Positions 1 to 4,325 of a stretch of 9,608 nt of DNA are shown one piece after another. A program made the position numbers and the translations under genes. Within the stretch, counting starts at the first letter, position 1; every line of letters begins with the position of its first letter. The notes beneath the pieces are model-generated. The model saw nothing but the letters and a program-made list of their open reading frames with translations. It had not been told where the DNA came from and searched no databases. The stretch comes from an uncultured Bacteroidales bacterium (GTDB taxonomy: Bacteria; Bacteroidota; Bacteroidia; Bacteroidales; Paludibacteraceae), in NCBI GenBank assembly GCA_937911935.1, contig CALDQH010000106.1, positions 1 to 9,608 on the forward strand, written 5' to 3'.

Positions 1-304
1 CCGATGTAAAAATAACAACAGCAGATTCTATTAAAGATTATGCGTTTAATAACTGTCAAAGCATTAAATCTGTAGAGATCGGTAATAGTGTTACGTCTAT
101 TGGTAGAGAGGCATTCTCTGGCTGTAGTGGATTAACAAAAGTAAATTACTTAGGCACAGTAGATAAATGGGTGGGATTTGATTTTGATGATTATGGTTCA
201 AACCCTACTTATTATGCTAAAGACCTTTATATTAACAATGAATTACTTACCGATGTAAAAATAACAACAGCAGATTCTATTAAAGATTATGCGTTTAATA
301 ACTG
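1..304 (+). repeat. 249-bp direct repeat unit inside the LRR gene
   Basis: Bases 1-55 are identical to 250-304, and similarity continues into the next ~50 bases with a few changes. The offset is 249 bases (83 codons), so the repeat stays in frame. A shorter core, GGTAATAGTGTTACGTCTAT, occurs at 81-100 and again at 552-571, with a diverged version at 330-349. This is recent tandem duplication of an LRR block rather than a mobile element. Confidence 0.9.
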
Positions 305-962
305 CAGAAGCATTAAATCTGTAGAAATTGGTAAGCGTGTTACGTCTATTGGTTATGAAGCATTCTATGGCTGTTATGACTTAACTTCGGTAATATGGAA
401 TGCTAAGAATTATAAAGACATTAAAGTTTATGATGAAACACCATTCTATAATATTCGTTCAAGTATAACCTCATTTACCTTTGGCAATGAAGTAGAACAT
501 ATTCCTGCATATTTATGCTATGATATGGAAAATTTAAAGGAAGTAACTATAGGTAATAGTGTTACGTCTATTGGTCAATATGCATTCTCAGGTTGTTATA
601 AGTTAAGAAAAGTAACTGCATACCCTACTACTGCGCCTAACGCGTATGAAAGTTCATTTGAGCACTACAATGCTTATTTATATGTTCCATGCGACGTATA
701 TGAAGATTACGATTTAGATGATGTATTTGGAAACTTTGAATACATTGAATGCATTGCTGCCGAAGAAGACGAACCTGTTTCTATCACAGAAACCCTTGCC
801 GATGCAAATATCACTGTATCTGGTAGCACAATATCTGCAGATGCAGACTTTAGCATCTACGACACCATAGGCCAAAATGTAACAGCATTCAACGGTAGCC
901 TACAACCAGGCGTTTACCTTGTTTCTATAGAAAACGACATCGTAAAAGTGATGGTACATTAA
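3..962 (+). CDS. BspA-like leucine-rich-repeat surface/secreted protein with T9SS C-terminal domain (5'-partial)
   Basis: The frame is open from the first bases of the window to TAA at 960-962, giving 319 visible residues; the true start lies outside. A GTG at 171 is only an internal valine in ...VDKWVGFD, so it is not the start. The protein is built from LRR_5 (BspA/TpLRR) units with phrases such as SIKDYAFNNC, NSVTSIGREAFSGC and SVTSIGQYAFSGC. An 83-residue block repeats almost exactly (from about 3 and again from about 252). After the repeats comes the linker typical of these proteins (YPTTAPNAYESSF, then AYLYVPCDVYEDY). The last 40 residues (FSIYDTIGQNV...LQPGVYLVSI...VKVMVH) fit the type A T9SS sorting domain, in which a beta-rich tail directs export and surface attachment or release. 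Family knowledge: such proteins are often adhesins. The ligand here cannot be inferred. The family call is firm; the T9SS tail is probable. Confidence 0.88.
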   Translation, partial: DVKITTADSIKDYAFNNCQSIKSVEIGNSVTSIGREAFSGCSGLTKVNYLGTVDKWVGFDFDDYGSNPTYYAKDLYINNELLTDVKITTADSIKDYAFNNCRSIKSVEIGKRVTSIGYEAFYGCYDLTSVIWNAKNYKDIKVYDETPFYNIRSSITSFTFGNEVEHIPAYLCYDMENLKEVTIGNSVTSIGQYAFSGCYKLRKVTAYPTTAPNAYESSFEHYNAYLYVPCDVYEDYDLDDVFGNFEYIECIAAEEDEPVSITETLADANITVSGSTISADADFSIYDTIGQNVTAFNGSLQPGVYLVSIENDIVKVMVH

Positions 963-977
963 ACCACCTCGCATACA

Positions 978-1017
978 AACTCAAATGCTCGCCACTTTTG
1001 TAGCGAGCATTTGTGTT
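978..1017 (+). terminator. Hairpin after the LRR gene, probable terminator
   Basis: A perfect 11-bp stem (CAAATGCTCGC at 982-992, GCGAGCATTTG at 1003-1013) encloses a 10-base loop. It extends by three more pairs (AAC/GTT) beyond one T/T mismatch. It begins 15 bases after the LRR stop codon. The following bases are only moderately T-rich, so termination efficiency is uncertain. The stem would also form on the other strand. Confidence 0.65.
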
Positions 1018-1056
1018 ATTATTCGCTTCGCAACATTACTCGGGCTGCGCCCTCGT

Positions 1057-1120
1057 GAAGTTTGGCTGCGGTTCAGCATAGAAAATAAATTTTCTCTGCA
1101 TTCACCTTGCACAAACTTTC
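1057..1120. repeat. Imperfect long palindrome in the spacer upstream of gldE
   Basis: The left arm starting GAAGTTTGGCTGCGG and the right arm ending CTTGCACAAACTTTC are approximately reverse complementary, with a better-paired core at 1076-1099 (GCATAG, AAAA, loop TAAA, TTTT, CTCTGC). No coding frame of interest crosses it. It resembles dispersed intergenic repeats I recall from Bacteroidales genomes, but only a genome comparison can confirm that. Confidence 0.5.
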
Positions 1121-1144
1121 TCCTTTCTCATTTCTCCTTTCTCA
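1117..1144. repeat. 14-bp tandem duplication upstream of gldE promoter
   Basis: TTTCTCCTTTCTCA occurs twice in direct succession (1117-1130 and 1131-1144), making a pyrimidine-only tract on the plus strand immediately before the gldE promoter core. Confidence 0.85.
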
Positions 1145-1154
1145 TTTAAATTCG

Positions 1155-1162
1155 TATCTTTG
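1155..1162 (+). promoter_or_regulatory. Bacteroidetes -7 box for the gldE operon
   Basis: TATCTTTG matches the Bacteroidetes sigma-ABfr -7 consensus TAnnTTTG and sits 25 bases before the gldE ATG. No clear TTG -33 element lies at the usual distance, where the tandem pyrimidine tract is found instead. The same octamer precedes tRNA-Asp in this window. Confidence 0.6.
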
Positions 1163-1187
1163 CCACAGTATTCACACATAAATTATT

Positions 1188-2456
1188 ATGGTTGTTCCCC
1201 TGGTCCTATTTATCACACTTGTTGTTTTACTAATCTGCTCGGCATTTTCTTCGGCATCCGAGATAGCGTTCTTTTCGCTGTCGCCCAACGACATAAACGA
1301 ATTAAACAAAAGTTCTAAAAAAAGCGACAAATTGGTTTTAACCTTACGCGAAGAACCCGACCTACTGCTATCGACATTGCTTATATTCAATAATTTAGTT
1401 AACGTATCGATTGTTATTGTATCCACCGAACTTCTTTTTTTCTTTTTAGGAGAGAACATAAGTCCATTGGCTAAATTTTTAATCGACACCGTACTAATTA
1501 CCTTTATCGTCTTGCTTTTTGGCGAAAACATGCCTAAAATTTATGCAAGCAACAACCCGCGCCAATTTGCTAGCAAAGCAGCTTTTATTCTTCATTTGCT
1601 AACAAAAGTGCTTTACCCCCTTTCGTGGTTGTTGATTATGCCAACCAAACGCGTAAAACGTTTGGAAAAACATACAGGTGGCAGTGTGTCGATGGACGAA
1701 CTATCGCAAGCCTTTGAATTGACATCGAAAGAGATAAAAGAAGACAAAGAAATTTTAGAAGGCATCATTAAATTTGGCAACATCAATACCGTAGGTGCTA
1801 TGACACCACGCGTCGATGTAGTTGCCATTAGCGATACGGCTTCTTTTCAAGAAGTTATCGATTTAATCATCAATGCAGGCTACTCACGCATACCTGTTTA
1901 CCAAGAAAACATTGACGAAATTAGAGGTATTTTGTACGTAAAAGACCTTTTGCCACACATCGACAAAGCCGATTTTGATTGGCGTACACTTATCAGGAAG
2001 CCATTTTTTGTTCCTCAAACCAAGCACATCAACACCTTATTAGAAGAATTCCAACAAAATAAAACCCACATTGCTGTGGTAGTAGATGAGTTTGGCGGAA
2101 CGGCAGGTATTATTACCATGGAAGATATTTTGGAAGAAATTGTGGGCGAAATTACCGACGAGTACGACGAAGACGAAGGTCGCTTGTATGTACAATTAAA
2201 TGAAAATACGTATTTGTTCGAAGCCAAAATTTTGCTCAATGATTTCTTTAAAATCAAACAAATACGCAAGGAGGACTTTACAGATAGCATTGGCGAGGCA
2301 GAAACTTTGGCTGGTCTCATTTTGGAATTAAAAGGCGAAATACCCGACCAAGAATCGGAAATTCAGTACAAGCATTACACCTTTACCATTGTATCGTCCG
2401 ATAAGCGACGCATTAAATCGATAAAATTAACCATCCAAAATAGCGAGGATGAATAA
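1188..2456 (+). CDS. gldE: GldE, gliding motility-associated CNNM/CBS-domain membrane protein
   Basis: The 422-residue protein has the CorC/CNNM architecture. The N-terminal DUF21/CNNM membrane domain spans about residues 1-150, with hydrophobic segments near 3-22, 60-87, 97-111 and 131-151 and the conserved phrases SASEIAFFSLSP (22-33) and GENMPK (112-117). The CBS pair starts at MTPR (205-208) and ends with VDEFGGTAGIITMEDILEE (299-317). A C-terminal CorC_HlyC domain follows (about 332-417). Placement directly before gldD distinguishes GldE from generic HlyC/CorC hemolysin-like paralogues. Family knowledge: CNNM/CorC proteins are linked to divalent-cation transport, and GldE works with other Gld proteins in Flavobacterium gliding/T9SS biology. 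The transported ion, if any, is unknown. The ATG at 1188 lies 25 bases from a -7 box. The gene ends 8 bases inside gldD. Confidence 0.9.
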   Translation: MVVPLVLFITLVVLLICSAFSSASEIAFFSLSPNDINELNKSSKKSDKLVLTLREEPDLLLSTLLIFNNLVNVSIVIVSTELLFFFLGENISPLAKFLIDTVLITFIVLLFGENMPKIYASNNPRQFASKAAFILHLLTKVLYPLSWLLIMPTKRVKRLEKHTGGSVSMDELSQAFELTSKEIKEDKEILEGIIKFGNINTVGAMTPRVDVVAISDTASFQEVIDLIINAGYSRIPVYQENIDEIRGILYVKDLLPHIDKADFDWRTLIRKPFFVPQTKHINTLLEEFQQNKTHIAVVVDEFGGTAGIITMEDILEEIVGEITDEYDEDEGRLYVQLNENTYLFEAKILLNDFFKIKQIRKEDFTDSIGEAETLAGLILELKGEIPDQESEIQYKHYTFTIVSSDKRRIKSIKLTIQNSEDE

Positions 2457-3021
2457 AATTGGCAACATATTGTTTGTTTTTTGCACCTTATGCCTTTTTA
2501 TAGGTACATCGTGCCAACATTTTACACCCAAACCTCGCTCCTATTTTCGCATTCATTTAGCCGAAAAACACTACGAACGAAGCGACAGCACTATGTCGTA
2601 TAGTTTTGAGTACCCTCAAAACATTGCATACATCAAAACAAACCCAAAAGATACAGCGTGGTTTGACATTGTTTATCCCACTTACAACGCACGTATCTAT
2701 TTTAGCTACAAACAGATAAAAGATAATTTTCAGGATATTGCGGAGGATTCGCGCAATTTTGTGTACAAACATGCCTTTAAAGCCGATGCCATTGTCGAAA
2801 ATTTGTACGTTGATAGCATCAAAGGGGTGTATGGCATGTTGTACGAAATCAAAGGAAACACAGCATCCTCTGTACAATTTTTAGCCACAGATAGCACCGA
2901 GCATTTTCTACGAGGTGCCCTGTATTTTAACAATCATCCCAACAAAGACTCGTTGGCACCTGTTATTTCGTACATAAGCGACGACATTAGACACATCATG
3001 GAAACCTTGCGCTGGGAATGA
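2449..3021 (+). CDS. gldD: GldD, gliding motility-associated lipoprotein
   Basis: A 190-residue lipoprotein: the hydrophobic signal (residues 5-20) ends in GTSC, giving lipidated Cys22. The mature part carries the GldD signature: RSYFRIHLAEKHY, FEYPQNIAYI, WFDIVYPTYNARIYFSYK, and the C-terminal GALYFNNHPNKDSLAPV followed by DIRHIMETLRWE. The length is usual for the family. Family knowledge: GldD is an envelope lipoprotein needed for gliding in Flavobacterium and is widely conserved in Bacteroidota, including non-gliders, where it is associated with T9SS gene sets. Its start overlaps the gldE end by 8 bases and its stop overlaps the PPTase start by 4 bases (ATGA), so the three genes are very probably co-transcribed and translationally coupled. 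No catalytic residues are evident; its molecular role is not defined. Confidence 0.92.
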   Translation: MNKIGNILFVFCTLCLFIGTSCQHFTPKPRSYFRIHLAEKHYERSDSTMSYSFEYPQNIAYIKTNPKDTAWFDIVYPTYNARIYFSYKQIKDNFQDIAEDSRNFVYKHAFKADAIVENLYVDSIKGVYGMLYEIKGNTASSVQFLATDSTEHFLRGALYFNNHPNKDSLAPVISYISDDIRHIMETLRWE

Positions 3022-3605
3022 TTATCTGCAATACACAAATCGACAACATTCGATACGGCATTTGGCACCTTACCGAAAGCATATCCGAATTAAACTCCTT
3101 GATTAACGGACGCTTTGAGGTTTCATTAACTGGCATAAGCAATCCAACCCGACAAAAAGAGCGTTTGGCATCACGCCTACTTATCGAGGCGCTTTGTGGA
3201 AAATTTCAACCCGTAGGTTACCGAGCAAATGGAGAACCCTACTTTTTAGATAGCAATTTACACCTTAGTATATCGCACACCAAAAACTACGTAGCCGTAG
3301 CGATTGCTCCATGTAGAATAGGTATTGACATTGAGCATCCGTCTGATAGGGTTTTACGCATTACCGAAAAGTTTCTCAACCAAGAAGAGCTTAAAACGTT
3401 AGCCAAAACTAACAACCAAGCAGCAACCGCATTGTTATTTTGGTGCGCCAAAGAAACCCTGTACAAAAAACTTTCTACCGACGAACCCAATTTTATTTAT
3501 TTTACCTGTAAAAGGGAAAATGATTTATTATCCGTTCATTATCAAGGACAAACCTATCCACTTTACTTTATACAAGACAAAGACTACACGCTGGTTGTAG
3601 GATAA
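3018..3605 (+). CDS. 4'-phosphopantetheinyl transferase superfamily protein
   Basis: The 195-residue protein shows Sfp/AcpT-type PPTase motifs in order: SISHTKNYVAVAIA (84-97); IGIDIEH (101-107) with Mg-binding D104 and E106; FLNQEE (119-124); and FWCAKETLYKK (141-151), matching the WxxKE...K motif with K145, E146 and K150. Such enzymes transfer the phosphopantetheine arm of coenzyme A to a conserved serine of acyl- or peptidyl-carrier proteins in the cytoplasm. The target here is unknown: no ACP, PKS or NRPS gene is nearby, so a fatty-acid ACP or an unlinked carrier protein is possible. The short N-terminal half places it in the compact Bacteroidota branch. It overlaps gldD by ATGA, making it the third gene of the operon. 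The superfamily assignment is firm; a more specific name is not justified. Confidence 0.88.
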   Translation: MIICNTQIDNIRYGIWHLTESISELNSLINGRFEVSLTGISNPTRQKERLASRLLIEALCGKFQPVGYRANGEPYFLDSNLHLSISHTKNYVAVAIAPCRIGIDIEHPSDRVLRITEKFLNQEELKTLAKTNNQAATALLFWCAKETLYKKLSTDEPNFIYFTCKRENDLLSVHYQGQTYPLYFIQDKDYTLVVG

Positions 3606-3640
3606 AAGAAAAAAAACTTTGTCTTTTTTTGCCAAAAGTC

Positions 3641-3671
3641 TTGCACAATTCAAAAATACACACTATCTTTG
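3641..3671 (+). promoter_or_regulatory. Bacteroidetes-type promoter of tRNA-Asp
   Basis: TTG at 3641-3643 and TATCTTTG at 3664-3671 are 20 bases apart, matching the -33/-7 layout of Bacteroidetes housekeeping promoters. The tRNA begins 38 bases after the -7 box. This is the most complete promoter in the window. Confidence 0.75.
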
Positions 3672-3709
3672 CATCGCAATTGAGAGATAAACGCTCACAA
3701 AAGCACAAT

Positions 3710-3783
3710 GGTGCGGTAGTTCAGTTGGTTAGAATATCGGCCTGTCACGCCGGAGGTCGCGGGTTCAAGTCCCGTCCGCACCG
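3710..3783 (+). tRNA. tRNA-Asp (anticodon GTC)
   Basis: A 74-base cloverleaf can be drawn by eye: acceptor GGTGCGG (3710-3716) with CCGCACC (3776-3782); D arm GTTC/GAAT; anticodon stem TCGGC/GCCGG around loop CTGTCAC with GTC at 3744-3746; T arm GCGGG, loop TTCAAGT, CCCGT. The discriminator base is G, as expected for Asp. The 3' CCA is not encoded (GCAG follows) and must be added enzymatically. It has its own promoter and terminator and stands alone rather than in a cluster. Confidence 0.97.
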
Positions 3784-3786
3784 CAG

Positions 3787-3814
3787 AAGAGTTCCTAAAA
3801 GGAACTCTTTTTTT
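3787..3814 (+). terminator. Intrinsic terminator of tRNA-Asp
   Basis: The stem AAGAGTTCC / GGAACTCTT (3787-3795, 3801-3809) has a TAAAA loop and runs directly into a seven-base T tract (3808-3814), four bases after the tRNA end. This is a canonical rho-independent terminator. Confidence 0.92.
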
Positions 3815-3933
3815 ATGCACATAGTTTGACAATAGCACAGACTTTGTTATATGGTGAGGCGGTTAGGCGATGAGGCATTGAGGCGATTCAATCTGACGAC
3901 ATTTGGTGGAGGTCGGAAAAAGATTTATATGTG

Positions 3934-3993
3934 CAAAAACGTTAAGCAAAATGTGTTGTTTGAGCGAAGCGAGTTCACATTTTGTAGTTTTTG
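3934..3993. repeat. Interrupted inverted repeat in the spacer
   Basis: CAAAATGTG (3947-3955) pairs perfectly with CACATTTTG (3976-3984), and the outer CAAAAAC (3934-3940) pairs with GTTTTTG (3987-3993). Inner unpaired segments are 6 and 2 bases; the loop is 20 bases and contains GAGCGAAGCGAG. No T tract follows, so it is not an obvious terminator. Confidence 0.6.
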
Positions 3994-4029
3994 TATGTGT
4001 AATTATTCCATGTTTTTTCTCGTGACTCG

Positions 4030-4055
4030 GCATAGTCAAGTAAACTTGCCTCTGC
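4030..4055. repeat. Small hairpin element related to the one at 1076-1099
   Basis: The order GCATAG, T, CAAG, loop TAAA, CTTG, C, CTCTGC mirrors the element upstream of gldE (GCATAG, AAAA, TAAA, TTTT, CTCTGC). The outer arms, loop and single internal mismatch are shared, while the inner stem differs but still pairs. Confidence 0.5.
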
Positions 4056-4126
4056 TCTCGCTACTTGAAAAAATCCCGACCGGAAACCAAGTCGGAAGAT
4101 GAAGTGCCGAAACAAAGAGGCAGTGG

Positions 4127-4183
4127 TTCGGGCCCTTCGACAAGCTCAGGGACCGAAAGGGAGCGACAAGCTCAGGGACCGAA
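4127..4183. repeat. Two copies of CGACAAGCTCAGGGACCGAA
   Basis: The 20-mer occurs at 4138-4157 and 4164-4183, 26 bases apart. The first copy is part of a hairpin: TTCGGGCCCT (4127-4136) pairs with AGGGACCGAA (4148-4157) with one G/A mismatch. I recall this type of motif as a dispersed intergenic repeat in varied bacteria; here only the local duplication is directly seen. Confidence 0.75.
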
Positions 4184-4297
4184 TTGAGGTTTAGGCGATT
4201 CAATGAAGATATTACAATCTTATAACAAAGCACTAATAGATAGCTGTTTAAGTGCAATAATAGCATCAAATCCTATCGCATATAAGGGTATATTTTT

Positions 4298-4305
4298 TAC
4301 ATTTG
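4298..4305 (+). promoter_or_regulatory. -7 box for the calcium ATPase gene
   Basis: TACATTTG fits TAnnTTTG and ends 20 bases before the ATG at 4326. It lies inside the longer open frame that begins at 4203, which argues that translation starts at 4326. No clear -33 TTG is seen. Confidence 0.55.
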
Positions 4306-4325
4306 CACTCATAAAATGCAGTAAT

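Larger units (their letters stand above)
3784..4325. other. Repeat-rich 540-bp spacer without a credible gene
   Basis: Besides the tRNA terminator and the ATPase promoter, this stretch contains no convincing coding region. An 83-codon frame at 3851-4102 translates to a composition (FERSEF, LLSLLEKIPTGNQVGR) that I take to be chance translation of repeat DNA. The spacer holds a 12-bp direct repeat AGGCGATTCAAT at 3881-3892 and 4193-4204, an inverted repeat at 3934-3993, a hairpin element at 4030-4055 related to one upstream of gldE, and two copies of CGACAAGCTCAGGGACCGAA. It looks like an accumulation site for small dispersed repeats. Confidence 0.7.

Noticed and set aside
171..962. GTG start at 171 for the LRR gene
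   Set aside because: The frame is open back to the window start with LRR sequence upstream, so the GTG is an internal valine codon.
3609..3631. A-rich then T-rich stretch after the PPTase as a terminator
   Set aside because: The A and T tracts could pair, but there is no G+C-rich stem, so I could not support a terminator there.
3629..3829. A 66-codon open frame over the tRNA gene
   Set aside because: It spans the tRNA promoter, the tRNA itself and its terminator; a structural RNA gene explains the sequence.
3851..4102. An 83-codon open frame between tRNA-Asp and the ATPase
   Set aside because: It runs through inverted and dispersed repeats, has no recognisable domain or ribosome-binding context, and reads like chance translation of repeat DNA.
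3881..4204. A MITE or small insertion sequence
   Set aside because: The direct repeats are suggestive, but I found no terminal inverted repeats and no transposase, so I list it only as a finding.
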